64,000 bases of DNA from CALINF01 sp039990395 (GCA_039990395.1 JBDXFZ010000146.1:434001-498000); one strand, 5' to 3'. Numbered from the stretch's first letter, positions 26,407-35,054 are shown. Notes: generated from the letters alone by a model not told the origin. Translations and numbers: made by a program.

Positions 26407-26931
26407 ATGAACGATACGTTATTCGTAACCGAGAATCTTAACGTGCGGCGCTGGCGCGATTCAGATCTATCCGTGCTGATGTCCGTTTACGGAGACGCAG
26501 ATGCAATGAAGTGGGTGGGCGATGGTCAGCCTATCAGCCAAAGCGAATGCGAAGAGTGGTTAGTTGTTACGCGTAAAAATTATGAAACGCGAGGCTACGG
26601 CATGTTCGCTGTAGAGCAAAGGTCTAACTCGCTCACGATTGGCTTCTGCGGCATTGTTCATCCAGATGGTCAGGAGGAAGCCGAGGTTAAATATGCGTAC
26701 CTTCGTCGGTTTTGGGGCAAGGGAATCGCCAGCGAGGCGTTACGAGGGTTAATCATCTACGGTGTGAATACGCTCGCTATTGGTCACTTGATCGCAACCA
26801 CGGACCCACAAAATCATGCCTCTCACCGCGTGCTCAGCAACGCAGGGTTTAGTCGCAAGGAGCTAAGGCGAAACGACGATGGCACTGACACGCAGGTCTT
26901 CGAGTATGGATCGGATGTCGGTGCAAACTGA
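26407..26931 (+). CDS. GNAT-family N-acetyltransferase (RimJ/RimL-like)
   Basis: 174 residues. Pattern of the RimJ/RimL-type GNAT branch: LNVRRWRDSDLSVLMSVY near residue 10, GFCGIVHPDG, then the acetyl-CoA-binding RRFWGKGIASEALRGLI near 98 and HRVLSNAGFSR near 140. It acetylates an amino group on a protein N terminus or small molecule; the target is unknown. It converges on a second GNAT gene 30 bases away, with a perfect stem-loop between them. Confidence 0.88.
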   Translation: MNDTLFVTENLNVRRWRDSDLSVLMSVYGDADAMKWVGDGQPISQSECEEWLVVTRKNYETRGYGMFAVEQRSNSLTIGFCGIVHPDGQEEAEVKYAYLRRFWGKGIASEALRGLIIYGVNTLAIGHLIATTDPQNHASHRVLSNAGFSRKELRRNDDGTDTQVFEYGSDVGAN

Positions 26932-26937
26932 GCCTTA

Positions 26938-26954
26938 GAAACACGGGGTGTTTC
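26938..26954. terminator. Stem-loop between two convergent acetyltransferase genes
   Basis: GAAACAC-GGG-GTGTTTC, a perfect 7-bp stem with a 3-base loop, lies in the 30-base gap between convergent stop codons. Position suggests a shared bidirectional terminator, although neither side has a strong T run. Confidence 0.45.
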
Positions 26955-26961
26955 CACCGGG

Positions 26962-27417
26962 CTAGAACACATATTTGTAACGCGGCAAAAAACGGCCAGG
27001 AAAAATGCTAGATGCAATCTTGCCGTCACTTAAACAACCCATGCGCTCGTAAAATGCTGCAGCGCCTGGGTCAGCGTCTATAAGTAGTTCATTGGCCCCC
27101 AAGGCTTTTGCGGCTATCAACGCCCATTCAAAGAGGGCTCTTCCCGTGCCAGTTCCCATAGAGTTTGGATCTACAAACAGTTTGTCCAGATGGTGGTGCG
27201 CATCTTCTTGTATGACATGGGCTATTCCCACCAGATTGCCAGCATTTTCTGCGGCTACAATAGCGTCATTTTTGAGATCCGCCTCCGTCAGGGTAAGTTC
27301 AGGAATGCACTTGCGCAGAAACGCCTCGTCATACCCCCAATGTGCTTTGGATCTAAGGCAGAGCGCTGATGCGGCCGCTAATTCTGGCTCCTGTAACTGA
27401 CGTAATTTTGTCGACAT
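26962..27417 (-). CDS. GNAT-family N-acetyltransferase
   Basis: 151 residues from the ATG at 27417 (MSTKLRQLQEP); an in-frame TTG seven codons earlier is possible. Acetyl-CoA motif: KLFVDPNSMGTGTGRALFEW near residue 80 (the Q/R-x-x-G-x-G/A region), followed by the C-terminal DPGAAAFYERMGC typical of GNAT proteins. Target unknown. Not closely similar to the convergent GNAT gene. Confidence 0.86.
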   Translation of the reverse strand: MSTKLRQLQEPELAAASALCLRSKAHWGYDEAFLRKCIPELTLTEADLKNDAIVAAENAGNLVGIAHVIQEDAHHHLDKLFVDPNSMGTGTGRALFEWALIAAKALGANELLIDADPGAAAFYERMGCLSDGKIASSIFPGRFLPRYKYVF

Positions 27418-27566
27418 GATTAAACTATACGGCCACAATCCTCAGCACCTCAAGTCAAAAGGGCAAGGTCAGGCTTTGGGGGTTTTTGTGGTAGCACAAT
27501 GCGACGTGTTGTTTACTGGGGAATGCGTTGTTAAAAAGCGCCAGGTTCGTTAGTGAGGAGTTGATT

Positions 27567-27806
27567 TTGAGACATTTAGCGATCGTGATATTTGCGATGG
27601 GAGCTCTAATTGGCTGTGGTTCAGATAGTCAGACTGAGGCTATTGATAGAGCCAAGCCGGGGTCAGATAGGGATGAACGTGGCTGCATAGGGTCGGCTGG
27701 GTATCAATGGTGCGAACGCACTAATCAATGTGAACGCCCTTGGGAACTGGCCGGGAGGGAAGGTTTTGAAAAATCACAGGAGCAGTTTGACTCGTACTGT
27801 TCATAA
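27567..27806 (+). CDS. Small cysteine-rich lipoprotein
   Basis: 79 residues if read from TTG 27567, which has a GAGGAG ribosome site six bases upstream. A start at 27528 would put polar residues before the signal peptide. Lipobox LIGC gives the lipidated Cys at about residue 17. The mature part has four cysteines in GCIGSAGYQWCERTNQCERP plus a C-terminal YCS, suggesting two disulfides. The GYQWC-x5-C-x-x-PWE pattern occurs in short secreted proteins of unknown function. No partner is evident. Confidence 0.68.
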   Translation: MRHLAIVIFAMGALIGCGSDSQTEAIDRAKPGSDRDERGCIGSAGYQWCERTNQCERPWELAGREGFEKSQEQFDSYCS

Positions 27807-27866
27807 GTCGTGATAAGCAGGTAAGTACGTCCCGGGACTGCCAGAGCAGCCCCATATCCTCGCAGC

Positions 27867-28238
27867 TTAGCTGTTGTTGCTTTCTGGATGTGATAGCGAG
27901 AGAGGTTCGCCGCTATCACCTACATTAACGAAGGTGATTTTGGTGACGAACAATGGTTCTTTCGTACCCGCCAATTTCTCGCCTAGCACATCGATCTTGT
28001 AGCTAACAGACGTGTTGCCCTGGCGTATAAGCTGAACATCAAAACACAATAGTTCACCGGGCTGAATTGGGTGTTTAAACACCACCTCGCTCAGCGACAC
28101 TGTCACCAATCGGTTTCCCGGGTATTCCAGGCTGGCGGTGATATAGGCAGACTCATCTACCCATTTCAATAGGTTGCCGCCAAACAGGAAGCCTTGATCA
28201 TTGAGAAATTCCGGAAGCACTATCTTTCGATGCTGCAC
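27867..28238 (-). CDS. Hotdog-fold acyl-CoA thioesterase
   Basis: 123 residues of the acyl-CoA thioester hydrolase (YciA/BACH) family. Seen: LPEFLNDQGFLFGGNLLKWVDE at residues 8-29 with the Asn/Asp and GG pattern of the active site, then VSLSEVVFKHPIQPGELL and YKIDVLG strands. It hydrolyses acyl-CoA esters in the cytoplasm. It lies 67 bases downstream of the SDR gene and could be the last gene of the sox-containing minus-strand operon. Confidence 0.85.
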   Translation of the reverse strand: MQHRKIVLPEFLNDQGFLFGGNLLKWVDESAYITASLEYPGNRLVTVSLSEVVFKHPIQPGELLCFDVQLIRQGNTSVSYKIDVLGEKLAGTKEPLFVTKITFVNVGDSGEPLSLSHPESNNS

Positions 28239-28305
28239 GCTGAACGCCTTTAGTCATTAGATGTGGTGTGGGAGTGTATCAGCTAGCGCCCGGGTCGTTG
28301 ATAGG

Positions 28306-29130
28306 TCATGTCGCATCCAGTTTTTCCGCATATCCGGCTGCAATCATATTGGCCATTGCGTCAAACAGCGCATTGGGGTCGGAGCGTCGAAGCTGCACAA
28401 TGTCGGCTTCCATACCCTCTGCGAGAACGAGCTCACGCGCACCGGTAGAGATTGCATCAAGTATTCGAGCAGCCGCGATAGCTGGATCCATTCCCGCATC
28501 AATCACTGCGTCGCTTTTGCCTCGCGCTGTGGCCTTTGCATCGAGCGAATTGCGTGACACATTCGTGCGTACCGAGCCTGGGGCTACAACCAGTACGTTC
28601 ATTCCCTGATGAGAAGTCTCTGCACGTAATACATCGTGGTAGCCAACCAGCCCGTGTTTTGCCGCACAATACGCGCTACGAAGTGGGACGCCTACCAGGC
28701 CTGCCACGCTGGATATTGCTACAACATTGCCCCCACCAGCGGCCACCATGCGCGGTAGCAGTGCCTGTGTCAGCGCTATAGGCGCTAGTAGGTCGATGTC
28801 TATCAGCTTCTGATACACCTCAAAAACAGTGTCAGTGGCTAAGGAGCGCTGAGAAATGCCCGCGTTGTTCACCAACCCGTCTATGCCGCCACCTTTTTGG
28901 TCTGCCCACTCCCAAGCCTCGTTCACCAGAGCTGGAATACGCTCAAAATCAGTGACTTCAAAAGGCAGGATTAGCACGTCATCGCCGCAGTCCTTGGCCA
29001 CGTCTTCCAATGCATCCACGTTGCGCCCAGACAGAATCAGACGGGCACCCGCGCTTGCCAGTGCCTGTGCCAAGGCGGCACCAATACCCGATGACGCGCC
29101 CGTTATCCACCATGTTTTATCGTTTAGCAT
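28306..29130 (-). CDS. Short-chain dehydrogenase downstream of the sox genes
   Basis: 274-residue classical SDR. Seen: WWITGASSGIGAALAQAL (6-23), NNAGISQRSL near 92, SSVAGLVG, and the active-site YCAAKHGLVGYHDVLRAE. The pattern resembles DHRS7-like/DltE-type SDRs. It lies 41 bases downstream of soxA on the same strand, so it may be co-transcribed; a role in sulfur metabolism is not known for this family. Substrate unknown. Confidence 0.86.
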   Translation of the reverse strand: MLNDKTWWITGASSGIGAALAQALASAGARLILSGRNVDALEDVAKDCGDDVLILPFEVTDFERIPALVNEAWEWADQKGGGIDGLVNNAGISQRSLATDTVFEVYQKLIDIDLLAPIALTQALLPRMVAAGGGNVVAISSVAGLVGVPLRSAYCAAKHGLVGYHDVLRAETSHQGMNVLVVAPGSVRTNVSRNSLDAKATARGKSDAVIDAGMDPAIAAARILDAISTGARELVLAEGMEADIVQLRRSDPNALFDAMANMIAAGYAEKLDAT

Positions 29131-29171
29131 ACGTATTCTCCGTGTGGGTTGTGTTCATTGTAGATGAGTTC

Positions 29172-29996
29172 CTAGCGCCGTACGCCCGGTGATTCGATCG
29201 GTAGGTTCGCAGAGCGCCAAGCCAGATACAGTTCCAGCTCCAGGTATTCGGGTGAGCCTGACGCGAACGGCGCAGCTCTAACGCCAACGTCGCAGTCGGC
29301 GATACGACGATGCAGCGACCCCATCGATTGCCATTCAAGTCTGTACGCGGGGTAGGCGTTACTATGCCCCTGACTGATTCTATCGCCTCGTAGCATGCGC
29401 CCCCAGTTGTCGTCATGGCATTGCGTACACGCCAGATTGAGCTGGCCTCGACGCGTAAAAAAGTACTCCCGGCCCCGATCAAAGTATTCCTTAACTCCGC
29501 CATCAACCGAAACGTTATACGGCACGTCTCTGGACTGTGAGGCAATATAGGCAGTGAGCGATAGTAACGCAGTAGATTCATACTTTAGTGGCTGAAGTGC
29601 CTGGTGTTGGGTTCTACACTGATTGATCTGGCCTTCAATATTTGTCAGCTTGTTGAGCTTTTCATCGTGCGTGGGAAACCGTGCGAACACGCCGGTAAGC
29701 CTGTCCTCATGGCATGATTCGCAGCTCACAGTGCTGGTATCGTCCTCAAAGAGTGCTTTACCTCGATCTACCCACAGAAGACCTGGATTACCAAAGCTGT
29801 CTTGCTGCATCTGGCGAGTCGATTCCGTGAGAAAGTCAGTGCCAGAGCGAACCAGGCCGCGGTCGAGGTCAGGTTTGTCATAAAATTGGCTTTGAACCTG
29901 CCCAAGCGCAGATAGGCTGCTGCTCAAGACTATCAACGCTGTAAGTAATTTCGTTGCGTTAGCTTTAGCGCTGGAAACCTCGAGCCTGCTGAGCAT
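29172..29996 (-). CDS. soxA: Diheme cytochrome c SoxA (cysteine S-thiosulfotransferase subunit)
   Basis: 274 residues from the ATG overlapping the soxZ stop (ATGA). SoxAX attaches thiosulfate to the carrier Cys of SoxYZ in the periplasm. A signal peptide covers about residues 1-32. Heme sites: CESCH (92-96) and CTQCH (190-194). The catalytic Cys, which becomes the persulfide heme ligand, is Cys235 in RRIADCDVGVRA. The C-terminal LELYLAWRSANLPIESP is typical. The presence of two heme motifs marks the diheme class. It is the last gene of the soxXYZA order, downstream of the sulfide dehydrogenase genes. Confidence 0.94.
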   Translation of the reverse strand: MLSRLEVSSAKANATKLLTALIVLSSSLSALGQVQSQFYDKPDLDRGLVRSGTDFLTESTRQMQQDSFGNPGLLWVDRGKALFEDDTSTVSCESCHEDRLTGVFARFPTHDEKLNKLTNIEGQINQCRTQHQALQPLKYESTALLSLTAYIASQSRDVPYNVSVDGGVKEYFDRGREYFFTRRGQLNLACTQCHDDNWGRMLRGDRISQGHSNAYPAYRLEWQSMGSLHRRIADCDVGVRAAPFASGSPEYLELELYLAWRSANLPIESPGVRR

Positions 29997-30313
29997 CAGG
30001 ACACCTCCAGCAGTACCTGCTCTTCCCATGTCTGACCATTTTGATCAATCCAGCGGAACAACAGTGTGCCGGATTCGGTGGCAGTGGTGTAAAAACTCAG
30101 GAACGGGTTGGCGGCAATACCTGGAAATAGTTCTGCGCGAAACACAATCTCGCCGTTGTAATGGCATTCAAAGTACTTGAGGATGTCGCGGGTTATCGGC
30201 CGGCCATACTGATCTCGACGATAGCCACTTTCCATATCGTGTTGAATCATGGCTTTCAGTTCTATCACATCGCCGCGATTGGCCGAGGAAGGTGCTGAGA
30301 TTCGAATCGTCAT
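29996..30313 (-). CDS. soxZ: Sulfur carrier complex subunit SoxZ
   Basis: 105 residues, the usual size for SoxZ. Partner of SoxY in the periplasmic carrier complex. Seen: the immunoglobulin-like fold pattern with RGDVIELKAMIQHDMESGYRR near residue 14, and FHATFFPG-like FRAELFPGIAANPFLSFY near 62. The C-terminal RWIDQNGQTWEEQ is typical. No signal peptide, as usual: SoxZ is co-exported with SoxY, which has the Tat signal. Nine bases after soxY and overlapping soxA. Confidence 0.94.
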   Translation of the reverse strand: MTIRISAPSSANRGDVIELKAMIQHDMESGYRRDQYGRPITRDILKYFECHYNGEIVFRAELFPGIAANPFLSFYTTATESGTLLFRWIDQNGQTWEEQVLLEVS

Positions 30314-30322
30314 GCGAAATAC

Positions 30323-30796
30323 TTACACCACGCAAGCCGCAAGTGTGACGATGCTAAATGCATAACCCGACCAAAGACTCCCGTCTGACATTTCAGCGAC
30401 TGCTCTAATACGCTGTGACCCTCCCATTCGAATGCGTGACTGGATGCTGGCTTTGCCTGCCCGTTGGCCCAGTTCAAAATTGGCGACGAGAGCGATCGGA
30501 TTTTCCTCTGCAAAAACAGCTATACGTACAACATGATTTTGCGCCGTCATAGGGGAGTCCACCTTAACTGAAAGCGGTACTGAATAGCCGTTCTCTGAAA
30601 TGGGTGGGATCTTTACTGTCACTTTGCCCGGTTGGGGTGTTCGACTCCCAAACAGTTCAGCAACTGCTGCGTCAACATCTTCAGGCGCGGCAATAGAAAC
30701 AGGCAGGTAAGCCGCCCCTGTTACTGCCAAAGCACCCTTTAGCAATGCCCGGCGTCGTAGCCCTGGCAGTTTTGACGCATGCTGTTTACCACTCAT
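30323..30796 (-). CDS. soxY: Sulfur carrier protein SoxY with atypical C-terminal tail
   Basis: 157 residues. Tat signal peptide: GLRRRALLKGALAVTG near residues 12-27. The rest fits the SoxY Ig-like fold: VKIPPISENGYSVPLSVKVDSPM and RIRMGGSQRIRAVAEMSDGS. SoxY normally ends in the swinging arm Gly-Gly-Cys-Gly-Gly, whose Cys carries sulfur intermediates. Here the last residues are TLAACVV followed by stop, keeping a Cys three residues from the end but replacing all four glycines by Ala or Val. Codons read GCG GCT TGC GTG GTG TAA. Each Gly-to-Ala or Gly-to-Val change needs one second-position base. The carrier may still work, with a less flexible tail. Confidence 0.9.
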   Translation of the reverse strand: MSGKQHASKLPGLRRRALLKGALAVTGAAYLPVSIAAPEDVDAAVAELFGSRTPQPGKVTVKIPPISENGYSVPLSVKVDSPMTAQNHVVRIAVFAEENPIALVANFELGQRAGKASIQSRIRMGGSQRIRAVAEMSDGSLWSGYAFSIVTLAACVV

Positions 30797-30800
30797 AGCG

Positions 30801-31253
30801 TTAGCCCTTAAGTGAACTTAGGTAGATAACGAGCTGCTCAATTTGGGAAGCATCCAGTATGGTCTTTTCTTTGTATTGTTCTGGCAATTGATGCAGAGAA
30901 CCAGTTTTGAAATATGAGGGCATTATTGTATTGGGGTTTAACCTCGAAGGATCCACTAGCCGAAAACGGATCTGAGCCGGCGAGAGCTTTGAACCTACCC
31001 CCGTCAGTGCTGGTCCCAAGTCGCCTTGAAAGGGCGCGCTCAGACTGTCAATCCGATGACAGAGCACACAGTGCCCTGCATCTCGTTCGACAAATACAGC
31101 CTGCCCAGCTGTGGCGGTTGCCTGTTCAGCGGTGAGCGTAGTAAGTGGAGTCTCTAGTGAATCGCTTACACCCTCAGACATTGGGTTTGGGAGTGTGTCT
31201 GCGTTGCCGATATTTGACATCAGCAACAGTAATCCAACCCAGATCGCCCTCAC
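30801..31253 (-). CDS. soxX: Monoheme cytochrome c SoxX
   Basis: 150 residues. Signal peptide about 1-18. One heme site, CVLCH at 62-66, and the distal heme ligand Met111 in NTIMPSYFKT, both typical of SoxX, the partner of SoxA. RFRLVDPSRLNPNTIMPSYF is a family signature. The start overlaps the fccB stop by four bases (ATGA) and soxY follows after four bases. Electrons from thiosulfate conjugation would pass through this heme to the respiratory chain. Confidence 0.94.
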   Translation of the reverse strand: MRAIWVGLLLLMSNIGNADTLPNPMSEGVSDSLETPLTTLTAEQATATAGQAVFVERDAGHCVLCHRIDSLSAPFQGDLGPALTGVGSKLSPAQIRFRLVDPSRLNPNTIMPSYFKTGSLHQLPEQYKEKTILDASQIEQLVIYLSSLKG

Positions 31254-32524
31254 AAAAATGTCTCGGAGGTTATGGCTTGGAACCAGTCACTCGCTTGCCT
31301 GGCTTCGTTCTTCCTCAGCTGGTTGCTGTCTTGTGCCGGGCTAATGCCGCCCGCATTCGGTACATTGGTAAACGTGCCCGCGCCACTGTTGTAAACGCCG
31401 GCAACCGAGATAGCTTCACTGGGGGTCACATAGGAATAGCAGGTATTGGCAAGTGTAGTGGCTTCAACTTCAAGTTGGTTTAACAGTCTGACGATCGCGA
31501 TTGCGCAAACCTTGCCTTGAGCATTGGCAGAAAAAGCAGACTTGGGCATGGGCGCAGCTATGGTGGCATCACCAATAACATGAATATTGCGCTGCAGTAA
31601 CGATTCAAAGCTCGTGGCATTAATTGGACACCAGCCGGAGCCGTCCGTAGTACCAGCCCGTTGGGCTATAAAACCGGCCTGCTGCGGGGGCACAATATTA
31701 ATCACGTCGGCGTTGATGTCTTCAAAATCTGTTTGAATACGCATCGAGGAAGAGTCGACGCGCGTGACCCGCCCATCATTGGACGCAGCTCGCCACTCTA
31801 CCATGCCAGGATATTTGTCTTGCCAGGCATCGAGGAATAATGGCTGTTTGGAAAATCGCTCGTTGCTGTCCAGAATAATTATCTTTGAGCGCGGCTTGTG
31901 CTGCGACAGGTACGACGCGATCAGGCTGGCTCTCTCGTAAGGTCCGGGCGGGCAGCGATAGGGCGCCGCGGTAACCGATAGTGCGACTACGCCGCCATTG
32001 TCAATGGCACGCAGCTGATCGCGCAGCAACATTGTCTGCGGACCGGCTTTCCACGCGTGGGGCATGCGTGTGGTCGCCGCTTCATCGTAGCCTTCCAGCG
32101 CGTTCCAACGAAAATCTATACCCGGCGCAAGAATCAGTCTGTCATAGGATAGTGAAGCACCGCCAGCGAGCTGAACGGTTCTTTGTTCGTTATCGACTTC
32201 TACAGCAGTATCTTGCGCGACTGTTATCCCTTCCCGTGATAGCGCCGCATAGGTAAATCGTTGCTGCTGCAGGTCGCGCACTCCGGCTACGACCAGGTTG
32301 CTGAACGGGCAGGCTACATATTCTGGGTTGGGTTCTACCAGGGTGACTGAGAGGGAGGGAAGCAGACGTTTGGCAAAGCGCGCCGCTGTCGCACCGCCAA
32401 ATCCACCGCCGATAACAACCAGTTTGGCTGAGCTCGTTTTCGCAACGAGTTGCGACGGTATCAAACCTGCGAGCCCAACGGCTGTGATAGCGGATGTAAA
32501 ACGCCTGCGAGACAACTGGGTCAT
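31250..32524 (-). CDS. fccB: Sulfide dehydrogenase flavoprotein subunit (FccB/SoxF)
   Basis: 424 residues. Tat signal LSRRRFTSAITAVGLAG (4-20). Dinucleotide-binding VVIGGGFGGATAARF (36-50). Cys72 (VACPFSN) corresponds to the cysteine that binds FAD covalently in the Allochromatium protein. Redox-active pair Cys191 (PYRCPPGPYERAS) and Cys299 (SGWCPINATSFES) is present. GDATIAAPMPKSAFSANAQG near 330 is also diagnostic. The enzyme oxidises sulfide to sulfur or polysulfide in the periplasm and gives electrons to a c-type cytochrome. It sits between an FccA-like cytochrome gene and soxX with four-base overlaps on both sides. Confidence 0.94.
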   Translation of the reverse strand: MTQLSRRRFTSAITAVGLAGLIPSQLVAKTSSAKLVVIGGGFGGATAARFAKRLLPSLSVTLVEPNPEYVACPFSNLVVAGVRDLQQQRFTYAALSREGITVAQDTAVEVDNEQRTVQLAGGASLSYDRLILAPGIDFRWNALEGYDEAATTRMPHAWKAGPQTMLLRDQLRAIDNGGVVALSVTAAPYRCPPGPYERASLIASYLSQHKPRSKIIILDSNERFSKQPLFLDAWQDKYPGMVEWRAASNDGRVTRVDSSSMRIQTDFEDINADVINIVPPQQAGFIAQRAGTTDGSGWCPINATSFESLLQRNIHVIGDATIAAPMPKSAFSANAQGKVCAIAIVRLLNQLEVEATTLANTCYSYVTPSEAISVAGVYNSGAGTFTNVPNAGGISPAQDSNQLRKNEARQASDWFQAITSETFL

Positions 32525-32865
32525 GGCTGCCCCAGGTAATCTGAAATCAGTTGAACCTGTTGCGTGCTATAACCTCGCGCCATTCGATGCATGGCAGTAG
32601 CGCCATTAGGATCCTGACGATAACGCTGAAACCCAGTATAGATTTGCTCACTGGTATAGCCATCGAGCGATACAATAGCATCGCCATTGCTTCCTGGCGC
32701 GTGGCACCCGCTGCATGTGGCGGCCAGCGTAGCTGCCGTGCTGGTGCCTTCGCGCAGGTTGATCGATTCAGAAGTTGCAGCAGGTGGAGTGGGCGCAGAG
32801 GTACAAGATGCCAGCAGCAGAACGGCTGGCATCAGTAACAACGATGAACGCTGTCCACTCATCAC
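32521..32865 (-). CDS. Monoheme c-type cytochrome lipoprotein, FccA-like
   Basis: 114 residues. Lipobox LASC places a lipidated Cys at residue 21. One heme motif, CSGCH (51-55), with likely axial Met in TAMHRMARGYS (90-100). The latter resembles the FccA pattern of flavocytochrome c sulfide dehydrogenase. It overlaps both the molybdenum hydroxylase gene upstream and fccB downstream by four bases, so it could serve either enzyme as electron acceptor. Known molybdenum hydroxylases of the IorAB type also pass electrons to cytochrome c. The single heme makes it about half the size of diheme FccA. Confidence 0.87.
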   Translation of the reverse strand: MMSGQRSSLLLMPAVLLLASCTSAPTPPAATSESINLREGTSTAATLAATCSGCHAPGSNGDAIVSLDGYTSEQIYTGFQRYRQDPNGATAMHRMARGYSTQQVQLISDYLGQP

Positions 32866-35054
32866 GCTCTCAGATTGGTGTCCTTCAGGGGAAGCGTTCT
32901 CACGCGTTTGCCCGTCGCTGCAAAAATTGCGTTCAGCACCGCTGGTGCGGCAACACCAATCGTAGGCTCTCCTACACCTCCGTAGAAACCGCCAGACGGC
33001 ATCACGATGGATTCCACTACCGGCATATCCTTGATCGTCATCGACGGGTAAGTGTGGAAGTTGTCCTGCTGTACCTGGCCATTTTCGAAGGTAATCTCTC
33101 CATAGAGCGCTGCAGATAATCCGTAGACAAATGAGCCTTCGATCTGCGCAGCAATCTGTTGAGGGTTCACGGCAGTACCGCAGTCTGTCGCCGCCACAAT
33201 GCGATCAATTTTGAGTTTACCGGCACTGTCTACCGTCACTTCTGCACAGGCCGCCACGTAGCTGCCAAAGGCGTAAAGTGTCGCCAGCCCTCTGGACTTG
33301 CCATCATCATTGCCCCAGCCTGACCTTTCGGCAACGGCTTTCAGTACGGCTGCATTCTTAGGCTTTTCCTTCATATGTGCGAGCCTGAATTCCAATGCAT
33401 CGCGGCCTGCCGCATGGGCGAGTTCGTCCATGAAGCACTCGAGGTAGATTGCATTTTGATTAACGTTCACGCCGCGCCAGAATCCCGGTCGAATAGGGGG
33501 GTTACGCATCGCATGATCAACCAGCAGGTTGGGGAAGTCGTAGCTGATCTGGTGATCATCCATACGGGGGTTCAATCCACCTTTTACCACGCCCTGAAAA
33601 GTAGCGAAGTCGGCACCGTCGGCGAGTAGATGGGGTAGCAGGGCAGCCAGAATCGATTGCCCGGAAATTCGCATGTGCAGTCCGGTCAGATTGCCCTGCG
33701 CGTCGAGACTCCCGCGCATATTTGCCATCGTCGTGGGATGATAAAAGCCGTGGCGTTGATCTTCCTCTCGCGACCACTGCAGCTTTATTGGTGTACCAGG
33801 ATAAGCCTTGGCGATTGCGATAACCTGATGAACATAGTCTGGTGCTCCACGCCTTCCAAAACCACCGCCGAGTATTGTTTTGTGGACGTCACATTTCTCG
33901 ATGTCCAGTCCCGCCGCTTCTGAAGCTGCCGCCAGCGCAGATTCGCCATTTTGCGTGGGACACCACACCTCGCACTTGTCCTCCTGCCATACTGCAGTAG
34001 CATTCATTGGCTCCATGGGGGCATGGTTTTGAGATGGGCACTTGTAGATACCCTCAACCATCTTGTCGGCCTCGCTGAACGCAACGTCGATATCGCCCTC
34101 CCAGTTACCTCTGTACGCTTCATCCGCATCCAGGCCGCTGACAAGCAGCTCGTTGAGCTGCTCATCATTGAAGTCTGCATTGGGCCCCAGCTCCCATTTG
34201 ATGGGCAGTTTTTCCAGTGCAGTATTGGCCTGCCACCAGGTATCCGCCACAACCGCTACGCCGCTAGTACCGACGGCGGTTTCCACTTTAACTACGCCGC
34301 GAACGCCAGGTAAGTCTTTGATCGCTGACTCGTCGTAGCTGACAAGCTTGCCGCCCAACACTGGACAATCCTTGATACTGGCCAACAACATTCCCGGTAG
34401 TGTGATATCGGCGCCATAGACTAATTTACCGGTCAACTTATCTGCCGTGTCCAGTCGCTTAAGCGGCTTACCTGCTATGGTCCATTCGCTGGGATCTTTC
34501 AGTGCAACTTTGTCTGGAATGGGAAGCTTGGAGGCTGCAGCAGCAACCATACCGAATGTTGTGTTTCTGCCCGTGGGTTCATGCGTTATCACGCTGTTTA
34601 GCGCGGAGCACTCAGACTCTTTTACACCCCATTTCTCAGCGGCTGCCTGAATAAGCATCATTCGCGCTGCTGCACCACCTTCGCGCACGTATTGTTGGCT
34701 GGCACGAAGACCCTGGCTGCCGCCAGTAGAGAAGTCCTTCCAGACACGCTCTCTCGCCAGGTTCTCCCCAGGCGTAGGGAACTCCCAGGTTACCTTGTTC
34801 CAATCGCACTGAAGCTCCTCAGCGACCAGTTGCGCGAGGCCGGTTAGCGTGCCCTGTCCCATTTCTGAGCGGGCAATACGTATGGTTACCGTGTCGTCCG
34901 GTGCAATTTGAGCCCAGGCGGTTACCTCATCCAGATCGGGTTTACCGTCACTGCTTGAGGCAGTAGAGGGAAAAAATCCGATAGACATACCGATACCGGC
35001 GGCAGTAGTTCCAATCAGAAAGCCGCGGCGCGAGATACTGTGTTTTTCGATCAT
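32862..35054 (-). CDS. Molybdopterin-binding subunit of IorB-type aldehyde/heteroaromatic hydroxylase
   Basis: 730 residues, xanthine dehydrogenase superfamily, isoquinoline 1-oxidoreductase beta-like branch. Tat signal ISRRGFLIGTTAAGIG (8-23). Internal features: MGQGTLTGLAQLVAEEL near 65 (the MGQG loop), GGGFGRRGAPDYVHQ near 395 for the cofactor, FWRGVNVNQNAIYLE near 525, and the catalytic Glu in GGVGEPTIGVAAPAV near 695. The C-terminal RVRTLPLKDTNLR is typical. It hydroxylates an aldehyde or N-heteroaromatic carbon using water. It follows IorA-like by 12 bases. Physical joining to sulfide and Sox genes is unusual; its substrate in that context is unknown. Confidence 0.9.
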   Translation of the reverse strand: MIEKHSISRRGFLIGTTAAGIGMSIGFFPSTASSSDGKPDLDEVTAWAQIAPDDTVTIRIARSEMGQGTLTGLAQLVAEELQCDWNKVTWEFPTPGENLARERVWKDFSTGGSQGLRASQQYVREGGAAARMMLIQAAAEKWGVKESECSALNSVITHEPTGRNTTFGMVAAAASKLPIPDKVALKDPSEWTIAGKPLKRLDTADKLTGKLVYGADITLPGMLLASIKDCPVLGGKLVSYDESAIKDLPGVRGVVKVETAVGTSGVAVVADTWWQANTALEKLPIKWELGPNADFNDEQLNELLVSGLDADEAYRGNWEGDIDVAFSEADKMVEGIYKCPSQNHAPMEPMNATAVWQEDKCEVWCPTQNGESALAAASEAAGLDIEKCDVHKTILGGGFGRRGAPDYVHQVIAIAKAYPGTPIKLQWSREEDQRHGFYHPTTMANMRGSLDAQGNLTGLHMRISGQSILAALLPHLLADGADFATFQGVVKGGLNPRMDDHQISYDFPNLLVDHAMRNPPIRPGFWRGVNVNQNAIYLECFMDELAHAAGRDALEFRLAHMKEKPKNAAVLKAVAERSGWGNDDGKSRGLATLYAFGSYVAACAEVTVDSAGKLKIDRIVAATDCGTAVNPQQIAAQIEGSFVYGLSAALYGEITFENGQVQQDNFHTYPSMTIKDMPVVESIVMPSGGFYGGVGEPTIGVAAPAVLNAIFAATGKRVRTLPLKDTNLRA

